Source: Carnegiea gigantea
Lineage: Eukaryota > Streptophyta > Magnoliopsida > Caryophyllales > Cactaceae
Length of the DNA stretch: 64,000 nt
Direction of reading: 5' to 3'
NCBI GenBank assembly: GCA_029747015.1
Contig: JAKOGI010000836.1
Location: 1-64,000, forward strand
In this document: in pieces, positions 1 to 15,228 of the stretch
Position numbering within the stretch: the stretch's first letter is position 1
Layout: every line of letters starts with the position of its first letter
Position numbers and translations under genes: made by a program
Notes under the pieces: generated by a model
The model's database searches: none
The model's input: only the letters and a program-made list of their open reading frames with translations
Told to the model about the DNA's origin: nothing

Positions 1-2
1 AT

Positions 3-345
3 TTGGCCTCCAATCTCTATAAGAAAACTCTCCAATTTGTTTGGATGGGTTGGTCATTCTGGGAAGAGGAAGCATTATTAATGAATGACATTATTATTAC
101 ATTGAATCTTAATTTAGCATCTAATTGTTTAAAGGTCCTAAACTATGTTGGAGTTAGGTCCTTTTGTAACTATGTTTTGGAATTTGATCCAGTGAATGTT
201 AAGGCTCTCTTCAGAAGAGTTATGGCCTCTATTAACCTAAGTCTTCTAGACAAGACATAAAGATCGAAAAGCTACTAGCTTGGATCCTGGAAATTTAAAT
301 GTTTTAAAGAAACTAGGTAATGTTGACGGCATGGTGATAAGGTCT
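3..345 (+). pseudogene. TPR-domain protein fragment (FKBP-type co-chaperone-like), broken
   Basis: The first 255 bases read as a TPR-like helical repeat region, with LNLNLASNCLKVLNY followed by a VLEFDPVNVKALFRR motif. That is the pattern of the three-TPR clamp in plant FKBP-type immunophilins and related Hsp90/Hsp70 co-chaperones. The frame stops at 258-260. In another frame the similarity resumes at about 262-335 (ATSLDPGNLNVLKKLG), so the copy has a frameshift. No introns, start codon or catalytic domain are seen and the 5' part lies outside the window. This is most likely a pseudogene or gene fragment. The TPR assignment is fairly safe; the exact family is inference. Confidence 0.45.
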
Positions 346-1198
346 TAGCTGATAAGGAAAGGGGAAGAGACCTCTGATGTCTAAGTTTTGAGCTGGTTCA
401 ATCAAACGCTTCAAGTGTAGGATTATTTGAAAGCTCAAATAGGCATTGTCTAGTGCTCCTTTGAAAATAAAGTGCGTACAAAACCAATGTGGTGGAGGGT
501 CATCCAAGTTTGCTAATAAGGAGAACATTGATCTTTCGAATCTGACAAAAAAGGACACTAGAACTGTGGGGGAACAAGATTCAAGGGGGTTAAGAGTCAG
601 TGCCGAGATTATGTCCTATGACAGATTTGACTGAGTTATACAACATGGCTGAGATCACTTACCAGTCTTCTTGTTTAACATATATGTCATGCGTGTAGGC
701 TACGGCTGACCCCAACCCCTGCCCAATGTCCAGCAACTTCTACCCAATGTTAAGAGAACCGAACCGGATCGATTGGTCTGATCAGCACTTGTGTTTGCCC
801 ACTGGTCCAAAAATTGTAGAAAACTGTTCGGGCTATCCAATCAGACAAACTCTATCAAAACTGGCCATGATCTGCCATAGGCTTGGCCAAACCCAGTCCA
901 ATCTGATTTTTCTTAATGTAGGTTAACAAAAAGGGGGAAAAAGGCAACTTGTGATCATTATCTAGCTGTCTGCTCCGCCACCAGCAAAGTCTTTGGCAAT
1001 CTGTGCTCTATCGACTAACATAGCCTCAAGCACTGAACATACAAACAAAGGGGGAGCTCGGGTCTGAATGTAGAAGAAAGAGAGAAGAGGGATTAAAGCT
1101 ATTGAACTAGAGAGAGAAAGTAAATTAAATATAGAGAGAGAAGGCTAAACATCATGCTACATACTCCGTAGCATTGGAAAACTAAAAACTTTTATGCA
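346..1198. other. Intergenic; contains a dispersed degenerate repeat at about 745-925
   Basis: No gene is supported here. Bases 745-925 resemble 9,665-9,840: both share a block around 'aaaattgtagaaaac' followed by a run of 'ctatccaa' and 'atcaaaa' words. This looks like one old dispersed repeat family. The stretch 1,060-1,140 is rich in GAGAGA. Confidence 0.4.
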
Positions 1199-1393
1199 AT
1201 GTTCGGTTGGATGTAATGTTATGACAATGTAATGCAATTAACTCTGTAATGTAATTGTGGTTACATAGTTTGTGGTAATTATAATTACAAATTAGTTGTT
1301 TTATTTCAATACCATATACAACCAAACAAGATAATGAAAATACAATTATAAATTTGTTTGCATTATAAGGGTGATTGTATCTAATCAAACATT
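1199..1393. mobile_element. MITE-like inverted-repeat element (195 bp)
   Basis: The left end AATGTTCGGTTGGATGTAAT and the reverse complement of the right end AATGTTTGATTAGATACAAT match at most positions. The interior is AT-rich and partly self-complementary (repeats of 'aatgtaat' and 'aattacaa'), so the whole segment can fold back. There is no coding capacity. No clean target-site duplication was found, so the superfamily is unassigned. Confidence 0.5.
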
Positions 1394-2640
1394 ACATTAG
1401 GCTTTTTATTAGGATCCCCCTGGGCACCCCGCAAGAGTCTTTTTGGTGAGTCCTAGCCTACGGGGTCTATTTGTTAATGTGCTCCTATTTGGATCATCTA
1501 ATATGAATATCCTTTTCCTTTTTATTTGTTTTTTTTCCAATAAATTTAATTTACATAAATTTTTATTTTTATTTTCTTTCATCTTTATATTTTATACGAG
1601 GAATTATTTTTACTTAAAAAAAGAATGCACAAAAATATCTATGAAAATTGAAATGTAAAAAATATAACGAAACAATATACTTTGTGACATGTGAGGTTTT
1701 GAATTAATAAAAATTACGATCACTTATCATGCTTTTTTTAACAATATTTCTAATGGGGATAACCAGGGTAATGCCAGTTCAAAGCGGTTCGATAATCAAC
1801 TCGATCAAACAAATAAAAAGGAAAAGGATCACCTGATCGGTTTTTTTAACATTATTTCTAATAACTCTATTATGCCAAAGTTAGAATTAGCAAAGAATGG
1901 CAAGCAAGGACAGTCATTTCACCTAAGTTGATTGGATTATGAGTCAATTTGTCGAGGGAAAAATATGCTAATTTTGGGTTCATGACATTAGCATCCATGA
2001 CGTTCACTATCCCACCACTCGAGAATACAATGTTCTAATGTCTTCGGACAATCAATTTGCTGACCCCAGGGGTGAGCTTGCTCTAAGGCCGTGTCAAATG
2101 TTTCAATAGACATCACTATGAATGTCCTGGAGACTACAAAGCCATCATATGAGGCTCTCAAATTCCATTTGTTTTTCAAGCCAGCACGCTAGCACTCTAC
2201 TTGGAGCCGTGAGACAACACGGCTCTTCAAATTCCATTTGTTTTTGAAGCCAGAGGGCAAGCACTCTACTTGGTGTCGTGAGACAGGTGTCGTCAGCGAG
2301 GGAGACATGTCGTGGAGATTAGTACTAATCAAGAACAGGAAATCGGTTTTGAAGCCTTCTGAAGCCGAGCATCATGGCAAGAAAGCAAGAGCTTTTGATG
2401 TTCCGATGATTTCATTGGTTGTAGCAACTATCCCAATGGGTATCTTTATCATGCAAATGTTCGTCTAGTCCGATCTTCTGTTCTTTGTTATATGGATTTT
2501 AGTGAGGGAAGCACATCCTCCAATCCAGTTCAGCTAAACATAAGGCATGTTTTCTACATTAAAACTCTCAAACCCCAAAAAAAGCAAAAAAGAATTATTA
2601 AGCTTGTTCCATTACCACTGATTACTGGATCTAACAACAG
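1394..2640. other. Intergenic, no supported gene; short tandem duplication at 2,157-2,290
   Basis: A unit of about 68 bp starting 'tcaaattccatttg' occurs twice back to back at 2,157 and 2,225, with several substitutions between copies. The rest is AT-rich and holds only short frames without recognisable domains. Confidence 0.4.
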
Positions 2641-3065
2641 GTCATTTGATTCGAGTTCGAATCATGTTAAGTTTGGTTCGAATTATATTCGGGTTGATCA
2701 ATTTCGGTTTAGATTCTAGTTCAATTCGAGTTAAGTTCGGATTTATCGAATTCGATTGTGTATGGGTACGGCTCAGGTGAAGTTTGGATTGGATAACTTT
2801 GAGTTAAGCTCGTTCGTGTTGATTTGGGTGCGGGTCGGAGTCAACGTCGGTTCAGGTAGGTTTTCATTATGGGTTCGGGTCAATTTTTGGGTCGCGTAGA
2901 AATTGGATCAGTTACTTTCGAATTGGCTTGTATTTCAATTGGGTCAGATGCGGGTCGGAGACAACGTCGGTTCGGGTAGGTTTTCATTATAGGTTCGGGT
3001 CAATTTTTGGGTCGCGTAGAAATTGGATCAGTTACTTTCGAATTGGCTTATATTTCAGTTGGCTC
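2641..3065. repeat. Degenerate GGTTCGGGT-type repeat with a 120-bp tandem duplication
   Basis: This segment is built from repeated 'ttcgggt', 'gagttcga' and 'gggtcaattt' words. From about 2,822 to 3,062 a 120-bp unit is present twice in direct tandem (compare 'gcgggtcggag' at 2,830 and 2,950) with few differences, so the duplication is recent relative to the flanks. This type of sequence is common as dispersed plant repeat DNA. I assign no element class. Confidence 0.6.
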
Positions 3066-4775
3066 AGTTCATATATGGTTTGAGTTTGATATCTTACACG
3101 CCCACATAAGCCATAGAACTCTGGACGACTTAAAAAGAGGTTATATGACCATGAATTTCAATTGGTTTAGTTTTTAATCCTCTTCTAAATCGTCCAAAAT
3201 TATACTTTAATTGGATTAATTTTTAATCTTGCACCAAAAAAAAAGTCATATCAATCTGAATTTTGGGTCGGATATAAATCTTTTCCTTCGAATTCGTCAA
3301 TATTTAGTTTCAATTGGGTTACTACCAATGCATCACAAAGGAAAGTAATCAAGTAGATGAACAAATAATGCTATAAATCCCCCCTCCCCGACCTTCAAAT
3401 CAAAGAATAAAAAAATAAATAAATCGAAGAGTAATAAAAAAATAAATAAATCGAAGAGTCGTGCCTAATCAACATAAACCATAGAATAAGTTAGTTTAAC
3501 TGCTTGATTCTATATTTCCATTTTTATTACGCAAATAAATCAAATCCTGATTAAGTCATTTCCTTTCAAAATTGTCAATGCATTATTTCATTTGCTCAAA
3601 TTAAGGCTCTGTCACTTGTTTCTGCTTCTCGCATGCTAAACATCAAATGAAGCTAAGCAGCTAGTATCATCACCCACTCCTTTTAAGTTTGAATTGAATC
3701 GAGTTAGAATCAAGTCAGCTTAAACTCGGATTCGAGTCAATTTGGTTTCGAGACATTTGTGTTCGAATTGGATTCGTTCAGATATGAATCGATTCGAGTT
3801 TTATCCAATAAGAGCCATTTCGAGTTTGGGTGAACATCGATTCAATACAATGTTAAGAGAACAAACTTGGTGATCGACCCGGTCAGAGGAGTGGATCGAT
3901 GGGTGAATCGGTTGAACCGGTTAAATCGGATTAAACTGGTTGATCCAGTTGATTATCGAACCATTTTGGACTGGCATAACCTAGTTAGAGCAATTAGAAA
4001 CATTGTTAAAATTGACATGTAAATAACTACACTTTTTATTTGTTTAAACTTTTCCCCTCACTAAATATATTGTTTTGTTATATTTTTCACATTTCAATGT
4101 TCATGTATCTTCCATGCATTTTTGTATAAATAAAAATCACTCATTGCAAAAAATCTAAGGGTAAAAGAGAGTAAAATTAGAAAACCTAAGTAAATTAATT
4201 TGCAAAGTAAAACAAATACAGCCAAGAAAAGAGTCACATTGGATATGAGCAAATTAACAAACAGGCCTAATACCTATTGGAGGGGGGGCGTGGGGTATAG
4301 GAGAATACAATAAAAGCCTAAAAAAACCTAAAATCTTTCTAATGCTTCATTCCCTAGCTCCCAACCGCTGCAGCACTGCCTCCTATATTCAATTTCTTTC
4401 TTCCTCTCTCTCATTCAATAGCTTTATAGTCCATCTTCTCTCTCTTTTATTCTACCTATATATTCAATTTCTTTCATTCTCTCTCTAATTCAATACCTTT
4501 ATCCATCTTCTATCTCCTTCCATAATCAGATCTGAGGTCCTGAACTTCTCCTGGTTTCTCTACTCAAGTTAGTGCTTGGAGGCTATGCCAAATCGCCAAA
4601 GCTTGGCCAATGCCGCTGCCGCTGCCGGAGCAGACAGTGGAACGACCTGATTTTGCCTTTTCTCCCCTTCTTGTTAACTTATATTAAGAAAAATCCGGTT
4701 GAATCGAGTTTGACCGGACCTTTAAGCATATGATATGACTGCTTCAAAAGTTATGATATTAGTGGACATGATATT
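3066..4775. other. Intergenic, repeat-like, no supported gene
   Basis: Bases 3,690-3,970 again consist of 'gaatcgagtt' and 'ggttgaaccggtt'-type words, a degenerate relative of the 2.6-3.1 kb repeat. CT-rich tracts lie at 4,390-4,530. No open frame carries a recognisable domain. Confidence 0.4.
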
Positions 4776-4905
4776 AGTTACTGGATATGATATGGCCGCC
4801 TCAAAAGTTATTCCAGATAAAAAATATTTCTAAGTAAGAAAATCACCAAAATCATCGAATTAATAAGTGTTATTTTCAACAGTATTATTTGGTAAATTTG
4901 TCAAA
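4776..4905. repeat. Dispersed repeat, copy 1 (second copy at 14,413-14,530)
   Basis: The blocks 'cctcaaaag', 'ttccaga', 'atttctaagtaagaaa', 'taagtgttatt' and 'atttggtaaattt' occur in the same order and spacing here and at 14,413-14,530, in the same orientation. This is a non-coding dispersed repeat of about 120 bp; its element type is unknown. Confidence 0.55.
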
Positions 4906-4982
4906 ATAGAAGGAATAGCTTATGTCTGCTGTCCAGCATAGTTTAGTAATATACTAATTTTTTTAAAAAAAGTTTAGAAAAA

Positions 4983-4995
4983 GAAAATTCTAGAA
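4983..4995 (+). promoter_or_regulatory. Perfect three-unit heat-shock element
   Basis: The sequence GAAAATTCTAGAA is three alternating nGAAn/nTTCn units in exact register, the known binding pattern of plant heat-shock factors. It lies about 38 bp upstream of a TATA-like box and about 235 bp upstream of the Hsp70 start codon, where a functional element would be expected. Confidence 0.65.
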
Positions 4996-5032
4996 CTCCA
5001 TCTACTTGCCACCCATTCTCCCCCTATCACCC

Positions 5033-5039
5033 TTTAAAA
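5033..5039 (+). promoter_or_regulatory. Putative TATA box of the chloroplast Hsp70 gene
   Basis: TTTAAAA lies in an otherwise pyrimidine-rich stretch about 190 bp upstream of the ATG. The following CT-rich leader (5,115-5,155) is typical of plant 5' untranslated regions. The call rests on position and composition only. Confidence 0.4.
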
Positions 5040-5230
5040 CCCTTCCCGCTTATCTTCTCCCAGCCTCTTCTCTAGTTGGTCCGTCTCCGGTTCTCTGCCA
5101 ACGAACTCCCCAACCCTAATCTCTCTCTCTCGCTTTCTCTCTTTTTCTATCCTCCCCTTCACTCCTCTTTTCTTGAAATTCCATTCTTCCAGAGGGTTAG
5201 GGTTAGGTTATCAGAGATCAATCTGCAGCC

Positions 5231-9120
<3,890 letters not shown>

Positions 9121-9841
9121 GCTTGTTTAATTTTCAGGTTTAATCTTTCTCTTGATGTCGGATGTATCAGGTATTTTCTGTGGTTGAATACCCTATGTTT
9201 GATTCTAGTTAAATTCTTTAGCCGTGAAAAGAGGATTTTAGGAGGAAAATATAGGCCAGAAGGTTCGTTTTACGAGTTTTGTTATCCAGGTTATCGAACT
9301 TGGGTTCATGTAATCAGAATTTGAAGAGGCGAGTGGGATCTAAGTTGTAATAGCTGCTTTGCTTATCTCGTTTTGAAGATCCCATCCACACCTCCCCCCC
9401 CCCCCCGGCGGGATGTCTGGGAGGTGATACAGTAATAAAAACTAACCCAATCCGAATGACTTGAAGCGAACGACTTGAAACAACATTCGAACCGACATTA
9501 GGAAGATTTGAACCGATCTCGACTCGTACCCGAAATTGAACTGGTCCAAAACCTAACTGATTTGAAACTGGATTGACCTGATGTAATCTAAAACTCAAAA
9601 TGACCCGAGCTGAATCTAAACTGACTTGAAATCTTATTGAATCAATGGCATGAAAACTGGACCAGATTAGCTAGTTCGATTGGCCATCGATCGGCACTTG
9701 TTGGCCATCGGTTCGAAAATTGTAGAAAACCGTTCAAGCTATCCAACATGTTAAACTCGATCAAAATTGGCTAATTCAGTTCGCCAAAGATCTGGTCAAA
9801 CTCGGTTCAACTGCTTTGTCGTTAATGAAGTCTTAGTAATT
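9121..9841. other. Hsp70 3' flank, then degenerate dispersed repeat (about 9,430-9,840)
   Basis: The first about 200 bases are the likely 3' untranslated region of the Hsp70 gene. From about 9,430 the sequence is made of 'ccgaatgacttgaa', 'gaacc' and 'tcgaactg'-like words, a reverse-sense relative of the 2.6-3.9 kb repeat. The end (9,665-9,840) resembles 745-925. A poly-C run lies at 9,395-9,406. Confidence 0.4.
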
Positions 9842-10479
9842 GGGGAGAAAACTCAACTGAAGAAGTAATTGGAATTTCTTATCTTGGCAAAGAAGACTCT
9901 CAAAACAAAGACCGCCTAGTTCATCTTAACCCTTACAATTCCATAAAGGCAAGACAAGAGGTAGGTTAGGTGAGTTATATAACTTAAGATGGGGAAGGGA
10001 GGTTGTATTGGTGTATCAAATATGTCTTATTCGCGAAGGATCGCAATGGAATGAAGGGACTGAGGGAGGATTCAGGGTTGTAAAAGGATCGTGCAATTGA
10101 ATAAAAGTAGGTTGTGGATGCTGTTAAGGGAAATGGAGGACGAGCATTGTGCATGTGATGTGGCTGCTGAGTTGTGAATTACTTCTTGTTTGCATTGTAC
10201 ACAGGTAAGTAAGTTAAATAGTTATATAATTTGAATTTCATTTCTGCACTAAGGAATGTGGAGATTTGGGGGAGGGAGTTTGTACTGTTGTTGTAGAAGG
10301 GTGGCGTTGGTGTAAGATTAGGGTATGGGTGTTGACATTGAAGATATGGGGTTCGTTTGACTATGGTTAATTAGAGTTTGGATTGAATTGATGTTTGTAA
10401 TTGTAGTGATAGTGTGGTTGTGTTGTTGAATCTGTAATGGATGTGCTCCGAGATTGCTTGTTTGATATGCATATGCTCA

Positions 10480-11135
10480 TTTGTACTGGTCAATCCAGAT
10501 ATCTGTATTAAATAAACCAAGCTAACAATTGGACAAGTTGTGGTTGCAAATGTAGTTTGGGGTTCTACTCAGTAATAATGTTTGTAAAATGCTTATAATT
10601 GTGGTGGACAGATATAATATAATTAGTCGGTGATGGTATTAATGTCGTTATTTCCAGTGGCTAACCTGTAAATGCATCTTAAATAATCTAGATAGTCATG
10701 GTTAACCCGGATATCTGTATCGAATAACTCGGTTTAACCGTTGGACGAGTTGTGGTTGTAAATATAGTATGGGGTTCTGCTCTGTAGTAATATATGTGTT
10801 TTGTAGAATGCTTGTAATGGATGTGGACAAGTATAATATAGTTAGACGGTGATGGTATTAATATCTTCATTTGCAGTAGGTAATATGTAAATGCTATCAA
10901 ATAACCTAGGATACAGAAGTGGTTAATCTGTATATCTGTATTGAATAACCCGAGTTAACAGTTAGATGAGTTGCGGTTGTAAATGTAGTATGGGATTCTT
11001 CTCTGTAGTAATAGATGTGTTAGTAAAATTCTTGCAATTGCTGTAAACAGGTATAATATAGTTAGTCGGTGATGGTGTTAATATCTTCATTTATAGTGGA
11101 TAACCCATAAATGTGTATTGAATAACTCAGGATAA
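10480..11135 (+). repeat. Three tandem ~215-bp subrepeats inside the left foldback arm
   Basis: The motif 'atatctgta' recurs at about 10,498, 10,710 and 10,931. It is followed each time by 'gagttgtggttgtaaat', 'gggttct', 'agtaata' and 'cggtgatggt' in the same order, giving units of about 212-221 bp. Matching inverted units lie in the right arm at about 13,390-13,810, so the tandem structure predates or accompanies the inverted duplication. Confidence 0.7.
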
Positions 11136-11519
11136 TTATCAACATGTAGTGTGTCGTGCTACTATAATTGTAGAGTTAGTGTTGCATGTAATAGATGTAT
11201 TTGTTATAGCCCAGGTTCGTGTTATATGAGAAGCTAGAATCAGATTTGTCAGGGTGTGAAGGTGGTGTATATTTAGTGTGTGGAATTGGCGCTGACAAAC
11301 ATATGTGCATTTGCAAGTGATCGTTGGTGTAGAACACAATGTAAGGACAAAATGCCACGACGGGAGGGGGTTGAACAAGGGAGATGACTTTGTATATATG
11401 CTGGGAAAGTTTTTTAGAGGAAGGTGAAGGGGGAAGTCATGTTACAATGGCAGAAGGAAGACTATGTGTGGGTGAAGGTGATTCTTAGTATTGCATGTAA
11501 TGAGTGTTTAAACTAGGTT

Positions 11520-12180
11520 ACAAAATTCCTATTTCTGAGATACTCGCATTATGCAAACAATTTGAATACCTACTGTTTACCATATAATATACAATTGCAT
11601 ATTGTGGAATACTATTACTCGGCAAAATCAACTCACATATCTATTCAGTGTTCAACCGGGGAGCACAATTTTTAGTTAAATATTTTGGGAACACCATTCA
11701 CATGCCTATTCAGTGTTTACCATTAGATATACCGTTGTAATTTCTGGGATACATTATGGACATCATTTAGTCTTTACCCTGGGATATACAATTGCATCTT
11801 CTAGGATACTACTATTTACAGCAATCAATTCACATACCTATTCAACGTCTACCATAGATATACAATTCCATCTATTGGGATGCTACTATACAGAAAAATC
11901 AATCTTATATCTATTTAGTGTTTACCCTAGGACTTAATAACTAGCATTTGTATGATACATTTGCAAGCACAATTCACATACCCCGTTACTGTTTACTCTA
12001 GGATATACAACTGTAATTTTTGGGATACTCACGTTTCAGAAATAATTCACTTACCCTTAACGACTGTTTCACCTGAGATATACAATTGTAATTCCTGGAA
12101 ACTCATGTTATACATACTAATTAACAACCATATTCACTGTTGAACCCAGATTACACAATTAAAATTTTCGAGATATAAGG
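11520..12180. repeat. Minisatellite array (~76-bp unit) in the foldback loop
   Basis: About eight degenerate units share the order 'attcacataccta', 'ttcagtgtttacc', 'gatatacaattg' and 'tgggatac'. Successive 'gatatacaa'-like words fall at about 11,727, 11,782, 11,857, 12,002 and 12,078. The array lies between the two inverted arms and is not itself inverted. Confidence 0.65.
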
Positions 12181-14412
12181 GGCATAACAATTCCAAAAAC
12201 TGTTTACTATCCTCAAATCATAAACCATGCCTAACTCTAGTTCAAAACACTGCACTATAACAACCAACTAATTGCACAAGTTACACCATAGTTGATCCCT
12301 TACCTTTGCTACCTCACCACCACCTACATTCATTTACTGTGTACAACCTAACTTATCCACCACCCAATTCTGGGATACTGTAAGTATCTACATTACTCAA
12401 CCTATTGAATGCATGTCCCCCCCCCCCCCAAAAATGTCAACCTAGGTTATGCACCACCCTATTATGGGATATTATAAGTTAGTGCTGCATGTAATACACT
12501 GCTTCTTATCGCGTTCGTACGTTCCTTCACCATAGTAGGTTCATCAACTTCCTCACCTTCTTCTGCATTACCTTCAGCAACATCCCTACGGATTAACAAA
12601 AATTTTACACATGATTAGTCATTGTTTGTAACCAATATAAATTACCAGCCACAACCACATTCTTATTTACAATAATGCTTCTTACCTTGGGACCTGCTCC
12701 ATAACCACTCTCCCGTCCTCACCATGAACAACATCATCTGTAGCTACAGTTGCTCCACCCCTCCACAAACACTACAACCACCCCCCTCCACTACCCTTTG
12801 TGTGCTTCATTCCCATGTAATCATCCCACATACGAACCTTCACTCCCTATCACATAAAGGTACATGTATTCATCGTTGCCTTTCATTAACTTTCTAACAT
12901 CACCATCCTATCCTAATAGTAACAACTCCATTCGATTACACTTCGAACTATACCTCATCAGCCAACCCCTTATACCTTCCCCCATTGCCTCCTCCACTAA
13001 TCGCAACACTTCAACCACACCTGTGTTCTCCTTTACCACACCCAGTCTTTCCTCCCCCCTTGTAACATAGCTTCCCCCCAGGACCTTCCTCTAAAAGACC
13101 TCCCCAAAATATATACAAGGTTATCTCCCTGCCACAACCCCCTCCTACTGCGACATTTTGTTCTTTCATTATGGTCTACACTAACAATCACCTGCAAATG
13201 CACACATATTTGTCAGTACCAATTCCATACACTAAATATACACCACCTTCATACCCTAACATATTTGATTCTAACTTCTCATACAGCACTAACTTTGGTT
13301 ATAACAAACACGAAACTCAACTCACCACTAAAACTAGCACATGATACTGTACTCCCTAAGTTTTTTCTGTGCACACAGATGATAGTTCATTATCCATTTA
13401 CTCATCCCACTGGTAACCTGGGTTATTCAGTACAGATATCCGGTTTAACCACTACTATGTCATGGGTTATTCAATATGCATTTATGGATTACCCAGTGCA
13501 AATGAAGATATTGACACCATCACCGATTTAACTACACATGTCCACATCAATTACATGCATTCTGCATACATCTATTACTAGAGACAAGAACTCCACACGA
13601 CATTTACAACTACAACTTGTGCAACGATTAACCTGCGTTATTCAGTACAGATAATCGGGTTAACCACTATTTAAACCTGGGTTATTCAATACGCATTTAC
13701 GGGTTACCCAATTACAAGCATTTCACACTATAGAGCAGAATCCCAAACTACTACCACTCGTACAATTGTTAACCCTAGTTATTTTATACAGATATTTAAG
13801 TTAACCTGCGCAAATGAGCACATGTGTATTAACACAAGCATCTTTGGACCACATACATCATAGGCTCAACAACACAACCACGCTACCACTGCAATTTCAA
13901 ACATCAATTCAATCCAAGCCCTAACTAACCACTGCTAAATGAACCCCACATCTCCAATGTCAACACCCACACCCTAATCTTATACCAATCCCACCCTTCT
14001 ACAACAACAGTACAAACCCTCCAAATCTCCACATCCCGCATTTTAGAAATGAAATATACACAAATTACATAACCAATTAACTTACTTATCTATGTACAAT
14101 GCAAACAAGAAGTAGTCCACAATTCAGCAACCACACCAAGTGCATAGTAGGTGCCCTCCCTTAACCTCCTCATTCCCTTTCGTTCCTTCATAAAAATGAC
14201 ATGTTTGGTACATCAATACAAGGTCCCTTCCCCATCTTAAGTTTATAACCCATCTTCACCGACCTCTTGCCCTACCATTACCGAATTATCAGAGCTCAGA
14301 AATGAGTAAGTGTCCCTTTTGGGAGTCTTCTTAGGCAAGCTAAGATACCCCAACTACTTATTCAGCTGAGTTTTCCCCCCTCTCAAATGCCAAGGGCAAT
14401 GCATTCATTCCA

Positions 14413-14530
14413 GGTGGACATTATATAACCCCCTCAAAAGCTGTTCCAGACAAAAATAGCATTTCTAAGTAAGAAATGTTACAAACTAGTAAGTGTTATT
14501 TAAAACAACCCATTTGGTAAATTTCCCTTC
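14413..14530. repeat. Dispersed repeat, copy 2 (first copy at 4,776-4,905)
   Basis: This is homologous to 4,776-4,905 in direct orientation, with the same order of conserved words. It abuts the right end of the foldback element, separated by about 30 bases. Confidence 0.55.
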
Positions 14531-15062
14531 TATTTTTCTCACAATTTTGATAATTTTTTTTTAATACAACTTAGTTTTTCTTTTTTTTTTAAAGTGTGAG
14601 TACTTGTGTTTTTATGACCAAACTCAATTAGACTCCCAAACTAGTCAACCTGAAAATAAAACAAACATAAAGTATAGATCATACTCATCATACAAAATCG
14701 GATCACCTATGCTCTAGATTTTTTTTCCCCCCAAGTTATAGTTCAAAATCATCATATATAGTAATTTGTTTTAATTTTTTTAAGACTCATCCCTACTTTC
14801 ATGGATAAACAACACGAAGGTGTCTTAAGTTTTATGTAAACAACGAAAAGGACCCTCAGGTTTTAAAAATAACTGCAACGTACCTCAACTTTTGAGAAAA
14901 CCAACAAAAAGGACCCAATTCACTATTCATCTATTTTGCATAAACGCCCTAATATTTTCATATTTGCAAAACTAACAACAATCCTTAAAAACTTACTTTC
15001 GAAAAATCTAAATTTGTATGTGATATTCTGCTCACTAGTACTACTTGACGCCCTTTATAATC
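14531..15062. other. AT-rich spacer, no supported gene
   Basis: No domain-bearing frame is visible. Bases 14,810-14,930 carry 'aaaaggaccc'-like words that recur loosely at 21,840-21,950 on the far side of the viral insert, possibly old flanking repeat DNA. Confidence 0.35.
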
Positions 15063-15074
15063 TAGTATTAGAGC
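15063..15074 (+). promoter_or_regulatory. Degenerate tRNA-iMet primer binding site of the endogenous virus
   Basis: TAGTATTAGAGC matches the standard plant pararetrovirus/retrotransposon primer site TGGTATCAGAGC at 10 of 12 positions. It lies just before the first viral coding region, the expected location. Confidence 0.5.
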
Positions 15075-15228
15075 CACATGACCAAAAAGAATTAAGATAA
15101 TTAAGCTAATTAATGACTAATTAAGCTAATTAATTATAATTCATGCTTAAATCATCACCTGCTTGCCCTGGTCCGAATTATTCATACATTATTAACTCAC
15201 CGGAAGGAATTTCTTCACACCTCAATTA

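Larger units (their letters stand above)
9842..14380. mobile_element. Large non-coding foldback element (~4.5 kb) with kilobase inverted arms
   Basis: The left arm (about 9,842-11,490) reads in the same order as the reverse complement of the right arm (about 13,035-14,380). Termini are GGGGAGAAAACTC and, on the other strand, GGGGGGAAAACTC. Long matching blocks follow, for example 'acttcttgtttgcattgtaca', 'gtactgttgttgtagaaggg' and 'ggtgtatatttagtgt'. The arms differ by many substitutions and indels. No transposase or other coding frame is present, so it is non-autonomous. Long inverted arms recall foldback elements or long-TIR MULEs, but I found no target-site duplication, so the superfamily is open. 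Confidence 0.75.

Noticed and set aside
1988..2470. Short frames, one with a hydrophobic stretch ending IPMGIFIMQMFV
   Set aside because: No family is recognised and the region contains a tandem duplication. Insufficient to call a gene.
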